Program-made: the position numbers and the translations under genes
The notes under the pieces: model-generated
Seen by the model: only the letters and a program-made list of their open reading frames with translations
What the model was told of the DNA's origin: nothing
Databases searched by the model: none
DNA from: Chloroflexota bacterium
GTDB lineage: Bacteria; Chloroflexota; Chloroflexia; Thermomicrobiales; UBA6265
Direction of reading: 5' to 3'
Assembly (NCBI GenBank): GCA_023389575.1
Contig: JAEWEG010000092.1
Coordinates: 1 to 48,537 of the forward strand
DNA length: 48,537 bases
Shown: positions 40,789-48,537 of the stretch, piece after piece
Numbering within the stretch: position 1 is the stretch's first letter
Layout of the letters: each line of letters opens with the position of its first letter

Positions 40789-40881
40789 TTGTTAAGCGTC
40801 CAACGCCGACCTTCGCGCCCGGGCACACGTCTTCGCCCGGCTTCCGGCGCGAAATGGTGGGCATCGAACTGGGACCCATAC

Positions 40882-40899
40882 TATACTTACCTTTAGTAA
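40882..40899 (+). promoter_or_regulatory. -10 box overlapping an HxlR/YodB-like operator
   Basis: TATACT (40882-40887) is the likely -10. TTAC-CTTTA-GTAA (40887-40899) is a dyad similar to the TTACTAnnnnTAGTAA type bound by YodB/CatR-like HxlR repressors. It sits in an AT-rich island unlike the rest of the window. A repressor here would block transcription of the PPOX and dioxygenase-like genes. Confidence 0.5.
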
Positions 40900-40927
40900 T
40901 TATTTCGCATTCCACGGGAGATACTCG

Positions 40928-41335
40928 ATGTCGCAATCCACCGTCACCATTCCGGAATCGCACGCCGCCATCATCGAGCAGAGCCAGGTGGTCACCCTCG
41001 GCACGCAGGGTGCCGATGGCTTCCCCCAGGTTACCGCGCTCTGGTTCCTGCATGACGATGACGGCAGGATCAAGGTCTCGCTCAACACCAGCCGCCAGAA
41101 GACGAAGAACCTCCAGGCCAACCCCGTGGCCTCGCTCTTCTTCATCGACCCGGCAAGCCCCTACCGCACGCTGGAGATCCGCGCCAACGCCCGGATTGAA
41201 GCTGATCCTGACTACGTGTTCGCGGACAAGGTCGGCGCGAAATATGGCGGGGCGAACCTGCGCGAGATGGACAAGCCGGGCGAATCCCGCGTCGTCGTCA
41301 CCTTCGAGCCGGTCAAGGTCAACACCTTCGGATAA
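40928..41335 (+). CDS. PPOX-class FMN/F420-dependent oxidoreductase
   Basis: A 135-aa split-barrel oxidoreductase. Characteristic blocks: VVTLGTQGADGFPQVTALWF, VSLNTSRQKTKNLQANPVAS, LFFIDPASPYRTLEIRANAR, ADKVGAKYGGANLREMD, and VVVTFEPVKVNTFG. The RTLEIRANARIE strand and YGGANLREMD are typical of F420-binding members. ATG 40928 follows GGGAG. It is 26 bases upstream of the dioxygenase-like gene and almost surely cotranscribed. In this context it may reduce quinones or other electrophiles. Confidence 0.88.
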   Translation: MSQSTVTIPESHAAIIEQSQVVTLGTQGADGFPQVTALWFLHDDDGRIKVSLNTSRQKTKNLQANPVASLFFIDPASPYRTLEIRANARIEADPDYVFADKVGAKYGGANLREMDKPGESRVVVTFEPVKVNTFG

Positions 41336-41361
41336 CCACCACCCATTCACGGGAGATCGTC

Positions 41362-42294
41362 ATGACCACCACAACCATTCCCGCCAATGCTCCCGCCAGC
41401 CAGCTCCTGCCCGAAACCACGCGGCTGGGAGCGGTCCACCTCGCGGTGACCGACGCGGATAACGCCCGCCTGTTCTGGACCCGCGCGGTGGGGCTCACCG
41501 TGCTCGCCGAGGACGCGGACACCATCAGCCTGGGGGCAGGGGACGACATCCTGGTCGTGCTCCACCCTGGCGCCTCGGGACCGGTGGTGGGTCGCCGGAC
41601 CGGTCTGTATCACGTCGCGATCCACGTCCCCACCCGCAAGGACCTGGCGATCCTCACCTACCGGCTGTACGCCCTGCGCTACCCGAACTCCCCAACCGAC
41701 CACCTCGTCAGCGAGACGACCTACTTCTCCGACCAGGACGGCAACGGCATCGAGATCACCTTCGAAACGCCCGAGCGCGGCGAGATGGTGGTCCAGCCCA
41801 ACGGCCAGTTCGGCGCGGTGACGACGGACGGCAAGCCCCACTCCGGCCGGGAAGCGGTCGATCTCGAATCACTGTTCGCCGAACTCTCCGAAGGCGACTC
41901 GCTCGAGGTGCCGCTGCCACCAGGCACGCGAGTTGGTCACGTGCACCTTCACGTCAACAATCTGGACCGGGCGTCGGCGTTTTATCGCGACCTGATCGGG
42001 TTCCGGCCGCTGATGTCGATGCCAACTATCGGGATGGCCGACTTCGGGCTGGACCGCGTCACGGTGCCGCACGCGCTCGCGCTCAACACCTGGTCGGGCG
42101 AAGACGCGCTTCCCGCGCCGGAAGGCACCTCAGGGCTGCGTCACTTCACGCTGGAGCTTCCCGACGCCGCTGCCCTGGACGCGCTGGCCGGGCGGCTGCG
42201 GAGCGCGGGACACACGTTCGAACTGGCTGCCGGCACCCTGAAGGTGCTCGACCCGGCCAGCAACCACCTCCACGTCACCGTCCAGGCAGGGTAA
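41362..42294 (+). CDS. VOC-superfamily protein, catechol-2,3-dioxygenase (CatE)-like
   Basis: A 310-aa protein with four betaalphabeta-beta-beta modules in two halves. Ligand-type positions: GAVHLAVTDADNARLFWTRA, GLYHVAIHVPTRKDL, GNGIEITFE in the first half; VGHVHLHVNNLDRASAFYRD, LRHFTLELPDAAALDALAGR and NHLHVTVQ in the second. This two-domain plan matches CatE-like extradiol dioxygenases, which open catechol rings with Fe(II). ATG 41362 has GGGAG ahead. It is the second gene of a two-gene unit behind an HxlR-like operator, an arrangement that recalls catechol/quinone detoxification in Bacillus. Confidence 0.85.
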   Translation: MTTTTIPANAPASQLLPETTRLGAVHLAVTDADNARLFWTRAVGLTVLAEDADTISLGAGDDILVVLHPGASGPVVGRRTGLYHVAIHVPTRKDLAILTYRLYALRYPNSPTDHLVSETTYFSDQDGNGIEITFETPERGEMVVQPNGQFGAVTTDGKPHSGREAVDLESLFAELSEGDSLEVPLPPGTRVGHVHLHVNNLDRASAFYRDLIGFRPLMSMPTIGMADFGLDRVTVPHALALNTWSGEDALPAPEGTSGLRHFTLELPDAAALDALAGRLRSAGHTFELAAGTLKVLDPASNHLHVTVQAG

Positions 42295-42331
42295 GCCCAA
42301 GAAATCCGCTTCGCAATCACACACCATGACA

Positions 42332-42354
42332 GTCATTCCGAGCGGAGCGAGGAA
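42332..42354. repeat. solitary dispersed-repeat element
   Basis: Contains CATTCCGAGCGGAGCGAGGA, a short imperfect dyad that I recall as a widespread intergenic repeat in soil bacteria. It lies in the 318-base gap (42295-42612) after the dioxygenase-like gene, next to a CCGCC-GCCA-GGCGG hairpin at 42367-42380 (approximate). No gene is seen in that gap. Confidence 0.5.
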
Positions 42355-42612
42355 ACCCTGGACGATGTCCTTCCGCCGCCAGGCGGTGTGGGCTCAGGCA
42401 GGATCGCGCAACTCCGCCCGAGCGAGCCTACCGGGGAAACCCATACACCGGCACGCGCCTGGAGCCCTGCCGCCAGCAACAACCTCCGGATAACCCCCAT
42501 GTGACCACTTGCGTTGGGACATACCATGGAAGGCAGGACGACTGGCACGCTCGTGCCGCCCGTCCAGGCGATGACATGCCAACCCGGTCCCATCTCGCTG
42601 GAGCATGCTCCC

Positions 42613-43971
42613 ATGAACGCATCCTGGACGCTCGATCTCTTTCCCGCCCGCTGGCGCGCCCGCTACGATCGCGACTTCCGCCGGACCCTGAACACGCACC
42701 CCGCCTCGATCGCCGACACGGTCGATCTCGTACTCGGGGCCGGAGCGGCCCACCTGCGGCAGGACCGTGGCCCCAGGCACGACGAGCAGGACCACAAGCC
42801 GTTTCCCGCGCGAAGCGAGTTCCCCCGCGAGCATCATCTCTGGATGGTCGCGCTGTGGGGGCACCTCAGCCTGTTCATCGCCGTGAACGTGGTGCTGGTG
42901 ATCATCAACTTGCTGGTGAGCCGGGACAATCTCTGGTTCCCCTATGTCCTGTGGGGAACCAGTGTCGCGCTGGCCGTCCACATCGGCATCACCTGGCCGG
43001 GCCGCGACTGGCTGCGGGCGAACGCGCTGGTGACGAGCGTCGTCTCGATTGGCCTGGTCGGCATCAACGTCGCCCAGGGGGGAGCCCCCTGGTCCCTGTG
43101 GGTGGTCTGGGCACTGTCCAGCGTGCTGGCGGTCCACGCCCTGTGGGCGACGAACCGCGTCGACGACTTCGGAGCGCACCTGCTGCTGGTGATGTTCACC
43201 GGGCTGGAACTGGCCGCCGTCGTCATCGTGCAGCGAGACGGCGACCTGTTCCGCGACCTCACCATCACCATGGGGTATCTGCTGGCGAGCGTGGTAGTCC
43301 ACGCCATGTACCGCTTCGCGAACCCCACCCTGCTCCAGGCCCATGTCGCGCTGTTCGCCCTGATCAACGGCCTGCTGATCGCCGATTCGCTCGCCGAGGG
43401 TGGGTCGCGCTGGTTCGTCTACCCGCTGGTGGCCTGGAGCATCATCCTCGGCGCGCACGCGGTGCTGAACCGCCGGCTGAGCGCGACACCAGAAGGCGCC
43501 TGGGAAGCCTCGATGCTGCGGGCGCTCGAGCAGGGCAGCGACCCATCCACGGAGGGCGCCGCCGCCCGGCTGCGATCTCGACGGCGCGGATTCCGGGCCC
43601 ATTGCGTGGTGTTCGGCGTTGGAGCGGTCACCCTCGGCGTGCTGAACCTCCTCTCGATGGGCGCCGGTTGGTGGATCGTGTGGCCACTCTCCATCTGGCT
43701 GGTGCTGGTGGCGGGACACGCCGGCATGGTGCTGCTGCCGCGCTATCCCAACCTCGGTCTGTGGGTGATGGGAGGAGCCGCCGCGTCGACCTGGATCTAC
43801 ATTCTCGACCGCACGACCGGCGGTGGGCCATGGTGGTTCTGGCCGGTGGCCGTGTGGGCGGTGCTGACCCCGGTGATCGCCTCGCTCAACATCGACCTGC
43901 TCGCGCTCGTCGCCTCGAACGAGCGCGAGGCAGATCCAGGGTCGGACCGATCAGCCTCGGGGCGCGCCTAG
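42613..43971 (+). CDS. multi-pass membrane protein with repeated 2TM domains
   Basis: A 452-aa membrane protein. The N-terminal ~50 residues (LDLFPARWRARYDRDFRRTL) are a cytoplasmic helical module often found at the start of bacterial membrane and sensor proteins. Then come several 2TM-domain repeats, recognised by a His or Trp-rich entry, a hydrophobic pair and a Gly/Ser-Trp exit: WGHLSLFIAVNVVLVIINLL with NLWFPYVLWG; AHVALFALINGLLIADSL with SRWFVYPLVAW; and RAHCVVFGVGAVTLGVLNLL with WWIVWPLSIW. About ten helices in all. ATG 42613 has GGAG ahead; an earlier in-frame ATG (42514) lacks a site. 2TM domains also occur in sensor kinases; here no catalytic domain is attached. Role unknown. Confidence 0.75.
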   Translation: MNASWTLDLFPARWRARYDRDFRRTLNTHPASIADTVDLVLGAGAAHLRQDRGPRHDEQDHKPFPARSEFPREHHLWMVALWGHLSLFIAVNVVLVIINLLVSRDNLWFPYVLWGTSVALAVHIGITWPGRDWLRANALVTSVVSIGLVGINVAQGGAPWSLWVVWALSSVLAVHALWATNRVDDFGAHLLLVMFTGLELAAVVIVQRDGDLFRDLTITMGYLLASVVVHAMYRFANPTLLQAHVALFALINGLLIADSLAEGGSRWFVYPLVAWSIILGAHAVLNRRLSATPEGAWEASMLRALEQGSDPSTEGAAARLRSRRRGFRAHCVVFGVGAVTLGVLNLLSMGAGWWIVWPLSIWLVLVAGHAGMVLLPRYPNLGLWVMGGAAASTWIYILDRTTGGGPWWFWPVAVWAVLTPVIASLNIDLLALVASNEREADPGSDRSASGRA

Positions 43972-43990
43972 CACCACGAAGCCCGGTGGA

Positions 43991-45640
43991 TCATTTCGTC
44001 TCCAGGTCTCGCCGGCGGAACCCGGCCAATCCCAGCGCCATCAACCCAGCGGCGATCGAAAGCAGGATTACCGCCGCGGGCCAGGAGACATCGTCCAGCG
44101 GGGGGCGGCCGACATGCTCCATCGGGGAGATGTTGATCGCCAATTGGGGAAGATCCATCGTGACGCCGAACAGCCCCACGAACATGCTGTAGCCAACGAC
44201 GATCCAGGCCGCACCGATCGCCCTCGGATATATGCCGAACAGCAACGCGGCGATCCCCAGGATGACCAGCGCGCCCGGAGCATGGGCGAGGAACCCCACG
44301 GTCACCTGCCACACGTAGGAACTGTCTCCAACCGCGACAGCCGCGCCGGTCCCAGTCGCGAATCCGGCGACGGCCAGCACGCCAACGAGCCCCGCGGACA
44401 TCACCGCGAGATAGCCCCCAAACCAGCCCCACCGGCTGGTGGCGGTCGCCAGCAGGGGTTCGGCGCGGCCCTCGGTCTCTTCCGAACGCACCGCCTGCAC
44501 GCCAAGCACCAGCATGATGCTCGCAACGACGGCCATGAACAGCGTCATCATGCCGAGGTAGCCGTCGACCAGGGTATCCACCGAGCCGCCGAACATCTCG
44601 ATCCTGCTCTGGCTCATTTGATCGGGGTCAGCGACCTGATCACCGAGCGCTCCGAAGACGAACCCGAACGCCGCCAGCGCCACCGTCCACCACATCAGGC
44701 TCGATCGTTGCAGGCGGAAGGCCAACGTGAGCGGTGAAGTGAGCCAGGACGCCGCCACCGGTGTTCCGGGCCGGACGGCGAGCATGCCCGCGCCGACATC
44801 TCGCCGGGCCGACAGCACATACCCGGCCGCCGCCGCCGCGATCGCGAGTCCAGCCGAGAGCAACAGCGGCCACCAACGGCCATCCACGAATGGCCGGGTC
44901 TGGTTCGACCAGGCGAGCGGCGAGAACCATGACAGCGGGCTCCCGTAGTCCTCGATCATGTCGCCCGCGGCCCGGATCGCCCAGGCCACGCCGAGCACGG
45001 CACCCGAGATGCCGGTCGCCGTGCGGGAATACTCGGTGAGTTGCACGGTAAGGGCGGTGATTCCGGCGAAGACCAGCCCAACGGCGCCGACGCTGGCTCC
45101 GAACAGCAGGCCATCGCCTCCATCGTGCCCCCTGGCGACCATGACGCCAGCGAGGATCAGCGCCAGCGCCACGTTCGCGCCCGCCGCGACGATCAGCGTC
45201 GCGGTGAGGTGTGCGTGACGCCCCACCACGCCGGAACGGAGGAGTTCGGCCCGGCCGCTCTGCTCCTCGGCCCGGGTATGGCGGGAGACCAGTTGCATGC
45301 TCATCAGCGCGGCCAGGATGAAGAAGAACAGGCCATACACACCGACGACGTACCGCTCGGCGGTGATGTCATGGCGGCCATAGCCCGGGCCGAAGATGGC
45401 GCCAACGCCGCCCTCCATGACCCGGAGAAGGTCCTGTCGCTGCTCCTCCGTGCTGGTGAGCTCGGTCAGTGCGTTCAGGAAGATCGTCAGTAGCGCCGCG
45501 AGGCCCAGCAACCAGCCGCCGAGCTTGAACCGATCGCGGCGCAGGATGAACCGGATCAGCGTGCCGGTACCGGCGAGCACGCTCCTGGATGCGTGGGCGG
45601 CGGGCGCCTGGGTCGTTTGCTGGACGGAGGTGGCGATCAT
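43991..45640 (-). CDS. ABC-2 type exporter permease
   Basis: A 549-aa membrane protein with about 12 helices, the fused double-length permease type often annotated as a polyketide or antibiotic exporter. Landmarks: RRDRFKLGGWLLGLAALLTI near the start, MQLVSRHTRAEEQSGRAELL after the first large loop, and the matching RSEETEGRAEPLLATATSRW in the second half, showing the internal duplication. LGIAALLFGIYPRAIGAAWI closes it. The ATG at 45640 overlaps the ATP-binding subunit stop (ATGA), so the two are coupled. It probably exports a drug, toxin or lipid; the substrate is not evident. Confidence 0.9.
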   Translation of the reverse strand: MIATSVQQTTQAPAAHASRSVLAGTGTLIRFILRRDRFKLGGWLLGLAALLTIFLNALTELTSTEEQRQDLLRVMEGGVGAIFGPGYGRHDITAERYVVGVYGLFFFILAALMSMQLVSRHTRAEEQSGRAELLRSGVVGRHAHLTATLIVAAGANVALALILAGVMVARGHDGGDGLLFGASVGAVGLVFAGITALTVQLTEYSRTATGISGAVLGVAWAIRAAGDMIEDYGSPLSWFSPLAWSNQTRPFVDGRWWPLLLSAGLAIAAAAAGYVLSARRDVGAGMLAVRPGTPVAASWLTSPLTLAFRLQRSSLMWWTVALAAFGFVFGALGDQVADPDQMSQSRIEMFGGSVDTLVDGYLGMMTLFMAVVASIMLVLGVQAVRSEETEGRAEPLLATATSRWGWFGGYLAVMSAGLVGVLAVAGFATGTGAAVAVGDSSYVWQVTVGFLAHAPGALVILGIAALLFGIYPRAIGAAWIVVGYSMFVGLFGVTMDLPQLAINISPMEHVGRPPLDDVSWPAAVILLSIAAGLMALGLAGFRRRDLETK

Positions 45641-46566
45641 CGCGCCACCTCGCTTCCCGCGCCAGCGACGGCGAGGTCGTCACCATAGTGGCGCATCATC
45701 AGTTCCTCCAGCGTGGGAGGATGGCTGGTGAGGCTTCGGACCTGGAACTGGCTCAGGGCCCGCACCGCCTCGTCGAGCGCCTCGCCCTCGACCGCGAACC
45801 GCACCCGGTCGTCGCCCAGTTCCAGGTCGTGGATGCCGGGTATCCGGTCGAGGCCCGCGACTGGCTGGCCCGTTTCCGCTTCGATGGTGGTGCGAGTCAG
45901 GTGCCGCATCCCAGAGAGTGTCCCGGTCTGCACGATCTTGCCCCGCCGGATGATGCTGACCCGGTCAGCCAGTTTCTCCACCTGGGCCAGGATGTGGCTG
46001 GAAAGCAGGACCGTTCGCCCTTCGGCCTTCACCTGGTTGACCACGTCCTGAAACACGACCTCCATGAGGGGATCCAACCCGGAGGTCGGCTCGTCAAGCA
46101 CCAGCAACTCCGCGTCGGATGCCAGCGCCGCCACGATCGCGACCTTCTGCCGATTGCCCTTGGAGTAGGCGCGTCCCTTCTTGGTCGGATCGAGGCTGAA
46201 GCGCTCGATCAACTCGGCCCGACGCTTGCGGTTGAGGCCGCCCCGGAGCCGCCCGAGCAGGTCGATTGCCTCGCCCCCGGTAAGGTTCGGCCAAAGTTCG
46301 ACGTCTCCTGGCACGTACGCCAACCGCCGGTGCAGGGCAACGGCGTCGTTCCAGGGATCGCCGCCGAGCACTTCCACCCGGCCCGCGTCGGCGCGCAGCA
46401 ATCCGAGCAACACGCGGATGGTGGTGGATTTCCCGGCGCCGTTCGGCCCAAGGAAGCCATGCACCTCACCAGGCTCCACGGTGAGGTCGAGCCCGTCCAG
46501 GGCGCGGGTGGGGCCAAACGTCTTCACCAGTCCAGTCGTGGCGATAACGGTATTCGTGCTTGTCAT
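45637..46566 (-). CDS. ABC exporter ATP-binding subunit
   Basis: A 309-aa ABC ATPase of the DrrA/CcmA type. Walker A GPNGAGKST, Q-loop region VPGDVELWPNLTGGEA, signature YSKGNRQKV (replacing LSGGQ, as is usual in this exporter group), Walker B LLVLDEPTSGLDP, and the switch His in LLSSHILAQVE. The C-terminal ~90 residues are a regulatory extension. ATG 46566 has AAAGGAG at 6 bases; upstream codons in frame run into the REP element and are not coding. First gene of the two-gene exporter operon. Confidence 0.93.
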   Translation of the reverse strand: MTSTNTVIATTGLVKTFGPTRALDGLDLTVEPGEVHGFLGPNGAGKSTTIRVLLGLLRADAGRVEVLGGDPWNDAVALHRRLAYVPGDVELWPNLTGGEAIDLLGRLRGGLNRKRRAELIERFSLDPTKKGRAYSKGNRQKVAIVAALASDAELLVLDEPTSGLDPLMEVVFQDVVNQVKAEGRTVLLSSHILAQVEKLADRVSIIRRGKIVQTGTLSGMRHLTRTTIEAETGQPVAGLDRIPGIHDLELGDDRVRFAVEGEALDEAVRALSQFQVRSLTSHPPTLEELMMRHYGDDLAVAGAGSEVAR

Positions 46567-46685
46567 GATGTCTCCTTTGATCACAGCGACGCGAAGAATT
46601 CGCCTCTGACCAACAAGACACCGCGACTTCCAAATGTGTGACAGGGAGAGGGTTGGCCAAGGAAGAGGAACAATATTGCCATATA

Positions 46686-46719
46686 TACAGGGATGACACG
46701 AGGTCATCCCCTACGGTTG
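46686..46719. repeat. REP element, left copy
   Basis: 34 bases that are an exact reverse complement of 47337-47370. It contains the hairpin GGGATGAC-ACGAG-GTCATCCC (46690-46710). The RAYT stop codon lies inside it (46704-46706). Confidence 0.9.
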
Positions 46720-47258
46720 GCGCCGTCCGGGCCGAGTGAGTCGCCCGCCAGCATCATCGGCGTGTCGGGTTCACGATCGATGTCCGACGCCCAGTTGGCG
46801 GGGTTCGCGTGGATGTATCGGCGGCATCGGTCGAGGTCCGCCCTATCGCGCACGATGTGGTCGTCGTAGTTGCGCTGCCATAGCCGCCCATCGAACGGCT
46901 CCCACCGGCCCGCGTGGACTCCCTCGGCAAAGCGGACGGTGGACAGGCCCTTGAACCCTCTCACCAGGTCTCCCAACCTCACCCCAGTCCCTGGCAGGCG
47001 GACGATGGCGTGAAGGTGATTCGGCATCAGCACCCAGGCATCGAAGCCGATAGTGGGAAAGGCCTCCTGCATCTGGCCCCAGGCGTCCGTCGCCAGAATT
47101 CCCGCCCTGTTGACCACCATCCGCCCATCGCTCACCTCCCCGAACAAATGCCACCGGTGCTCGGTGCAGATCGTGATGGCATACGGGCCTGGGCGGCCGT
47201 AGTCCCAGCCAGGCAGCCGCATGTCACGCCGATGAGGACGGTCGGGGGGAAGCGCCAT
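46704..47258 (-). CDS. REP-associated tyrosine transposase (RAYT, IS200/IS605-like Y1 family)
   Basis: A 184-aa HUH-type Y1 transposase. WDYGRPGPYAITICTEHR leads into the core; the HUH motif is in MPNHLHAIVRL; the fold continues with VRLGDLVRGFKGLSTVRF; and the catalytic Tyr lies in LWQRNYDDHIVRD, followed by RRYIHANPANWASD. These are all standard in RAYT proteins. The ATG at 47258 has GAGGA at 6 bases; earlier starts are open but run into the right REP. It probably nicks single-stranded REP hairpins. The stop is inside the left REP, so the last six codons are repeat sequence. Looks intact and could be active or domesticated. Confidence 0.93.
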   Translation of the reverse strand: MALPPDRPHRRDMRLPGWDYGRPGPYAITICTEHRWHLFGEVSDGRMVVNRAGILATDAWGQMQEAFPTIGFDAWVLMPNHLHAIVRLPGTGVRLGDLVRGFKGLSTVRFAEGVHAGRWEPFDGRLWQRNYDDHIVRDRADLDRCRRYIHANPANWASDIDREPDTPMMLAGDSLGPDGANRRG

Positions 47259-47336
47259 GGGTTTCCTCGGACAGTACTCGCGGATGGATGGGGGCATGAT
47301 CGGGCATCTCCGCGCACCTGTCCACCAACCCCGCGT

Positions 47337-47370
47337 CAACCGTAGGGGATGACCTCGTGTCATCCCTGTA
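47337..47370. repeat. REP element, right copy
   Basis: Exact reverse complement of 46686-46719, with the same internal hairpin. It lies about 78 bases upstream of the RAYT start. The remaining gap to 47606 shows no gene. Confidence 0.9.
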
Positions 47371-47551
47371 CGGACATCCCATTCACTGGTGTCACCGGCT
47401 CCTGGAGCAAACACTCGGGGATCACTGCTCGGGCACTGTCTCTACTCCCGCTCGCCCATTGGTGCCCACCATTGCTCTGGCCCAATCACCCATCTCATCC
47501 CGGTTCAGACACACTCCGCACAGAATCCGTGACTTTGGGGATCGCCAAGTC

Positions 47552-47582
47552 GCCCGCCCTCGCGCGATTGACGAAGGCGGGC
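47552..47582 (-). terminator. terminator-like hairpin after the ECF41 gene
   Basis: GCCCGCC (47552-47558) pairs with GGCGGGC (47576-47582) around a 17-base loop, 24 bases past the sigma factor stop on the minus strand. The tail is not U-rich. Confidence 0.5.
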
Positions 47583-47606
47583 TGGACTGGGGATCAGGAA
47601 TGCGGA

Positions 47607-48518
47607 CTACCGCAGGCTGAGCAGGGTCTCGGTTTCGACGCGGGACAGCTTCTCAGGGTTGCGGACGTAGTAGACGCCGGTGATGAGACCCTTCTCGACC
47701 CGCACCGCCATGATGCCGTCGATCTCGCCATCCATGTGCATGATCAGGGCGGGCTGGCCATTGACCACGGTCGGCGAGGCGGTGAAGGTGCCCGCGAACT
47801 TCTTCAGGCCACCGGTGAGCATCCGAATCGCGCGATCGGCGCCGACGATCGGCACCAGCGCCGCGGTCTTGATACCGCCGCCATCGCCAATGAACACGGC
47901 ATCCGGGGCGAGCACGTTCAGGAGTCCCTGCAGGTCTCCGGTCTCCAACGCGTACTGGAAGGAGTCCAGCGCCGCCCGGGTCTCCTTCTGGGAAACCACC
48001 TCACGCGGGCGGCGGGCGTCGACGTGCTGGCGGGCCCGGTGCGCGATCTGGCGCACGGCCGCGGGGGTCTTGTCGACCGCCGCCGCGATCTCGTCGTAGC
48101 TCACATCGAAGACCTCGCGCAGCACGAAGACAGCCCGCTCGGTCGGCGAGAGGGTTTCGAGCACGATCATCAGCGCCATCGACACGCTTTCGGCCAGTTC
48201 GGCGTCCTCGGCCACGTCCGGCCCCGTCAGCAACGGCTCCGGAAGCCAGGGGCCGACGTAGGACTCCTTGCGCCGGTTCATCGCGCGCATCCGGTTCAGC
48301 GCCTGCCGGGTCACGATCCGGACCAGGTAGGCCCGCTTGTCCTTGACCTGCTCCAGGTCGACCTTGACCCATCGCAACCAGGCTTCCTGGAGGACGTCCT
48401 CGGCGTCGGCCGCCGATCCGAGCATCTCGTAGGCGACGGTAAAGAGCAGGTTGCGATGGGCGACGAAAGTTTCGGTAGCCTGGTCGGCGGTCTGGTCGTT
48501 CGTGGTGTGGTCGTTCAT
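47607..48518 (-). CDS. ECF41-group RNA polymerase sigma factor (SigJ-like) with SnoaL-like C terminus
   Basis: A 303-aa sigma factor. Region 2: LLFTVAYEMLGSAADAEDVL and WLRWVKVDL; then VRIVTRQALNRMRAMNRRKE. The linker WLPEPLLT and region 4 (LETLSPTERAVFVLREVFDV, SYDEIAAAVDKTPAAVRQIA) match ECF41. The C-terminal ~120 residues are a SnoaL-like regulatory domain with the group signature DGGG(I)K and the terminal NPEKL, which bind back to the core and tune activity in known members. The canonical DGGGK carries one extra residue here (DGGGIK). No anti-sigma factor is visible. ATG 48518 has AGGGGA ahead, so the gene is complete although it ends 19 bases from the window edge. Confidence 0.93.
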   Translation of the reverse strand: MNDHTTNDQTADQATETFVAHRNLLFTVAYEMLGSAADAEDVLQEAWLRWVKVDLEQVKDKRAYLVRIVTRQALNRMRAMNRRKESYVGPWLPEPLLTGPDVAEDAELAESVSMALMIVLETLSPTERAVFVLREVFDVSYDEIAAAVDKTPAAVRQIAHRARQHVDARRPREVVSQKETRAALDSFQYALETGDLQGLLNVLAPDAVFIGDGGGIKTAALVPIVGADRAIRMLTGGLKKFAGTFTASPTVVNGQPALIMHMDGEIDGIMAVRVEKGLITGVYYVRNPEKLSRVETETLLSLR

Positions 48519-48537
48519 GGTGTGGATCCCCTGGTCC

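Larger units (their letters stand above)
46686..47370. mobile_element. RAYT with inverted REP ends (REPtron-like unit)
   Basis: A 685-base unit: a RAYT-family transposase gene (46704-47258) between two perfect 34-bp inverted REP copies (46686-46719 and 47337-47370). Such units are thought to spread REP sequences through genomes. I see no target-site duplication outside the ends. It separates the ABC exporter from the SigJ-like gene. Confidence 0.85.

Noticed and set aside
1..48537. CRISPR array, tRNA, rRNA or prophage genes
   Set aside because: No regularly spaced repeats, no cloverleaf-like segments, and no phage structural or integrase proteins were seen in the window.

Overview
The window is high-GC bacterial DNA from what looks like the Thermomicrobia branch of Chloroflexota. 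Clues are exported proteins with Ala-Ser-Pro/Ala-Thr-Pro spacers after their signal peptides, many Tat signals, a large set of Tat-exported family 5 solute-binding proteins, and group-typical accessory families (GH6, MocR, PPOX/F420, DUF2236, LuxR-type AAA regulators). This assignment rests on protein style, not on a marker gene: there is no rRNA, tRNA or ribosomal protein gene here, and I see no CRISPR array, phage or plasmid module.

Layout. 1-1.1 kb: a secreted GH6 cellulase. 1.1-7.4 kb: a six-gene arsenic operon on the minus strand (arsR, Cys-tailed flavoprotein, ACR3 efflux pump, small Cys protein, metallophosphoesterase, His-rich 113-aa protein). From the flavoprotein to the last gene every start overlaps the previous stop. 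Two paralogous Tat-exported proteins of unknown function flank the operon in the same orientation. 7.5-10.6 kb: a class I aminotransferase with a tiny membrane protein, divergent from a MocR regulator whose promoter appears leaderless. 10.9-15.4 kb: an orphan hisH-hisF pair and two tandem AbgB-like M20 amidohydrolases of identical length. 15.6-22.3 kb: a PPOX protein, an ECF42 sigma factor with its DGPF/YCII partner, a large LuxR/AfsR-type ATPase regulator, a SnoaL-like protein and a secreted NTF2/cupredoxin-like protein.

23-34.3 kb: four Tat-exported oligopeptide-type solute-binding proteins with no permease or ATPase genes beside them, interrupted by a HerA-like ATPase that has its own terminator and by a DinB-like protein. 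34.4-38.4 kb: a MASE1-GGDEF diguanylate cyclase, small membrane proteins (one a GlsB/YeaQ stress protein) and a DUF2236 oxygenase. 39-42.3 kb: a 119-aa gene of unknown function whose promoter spacer holds a good SOS-box match, a Gfo/Idh/MocA dehydrogenase, and a PPOX + catechol-dioxygenase-like pair behind an AT-rich HxlR/YodB-like operator. 42.6-48.5 kb: a 2TM-repeat membrane protein, a two-gene ABC exporter, a RAYT transposase bracketed by perfect 34-bp inverted REP elements, and an ECF41 (SigJ-like) sigma factor.

Most promising for new biology: the coupled arsenic operon with its vicinal-cysteine tail and unknown small proteins, the flanking Tat paralog pair, the putative SOS-controlled 119-aa gene, the four orphan binding proteins around a lone HerA-like ATPase, and the hisHF pair without other histidine genes.
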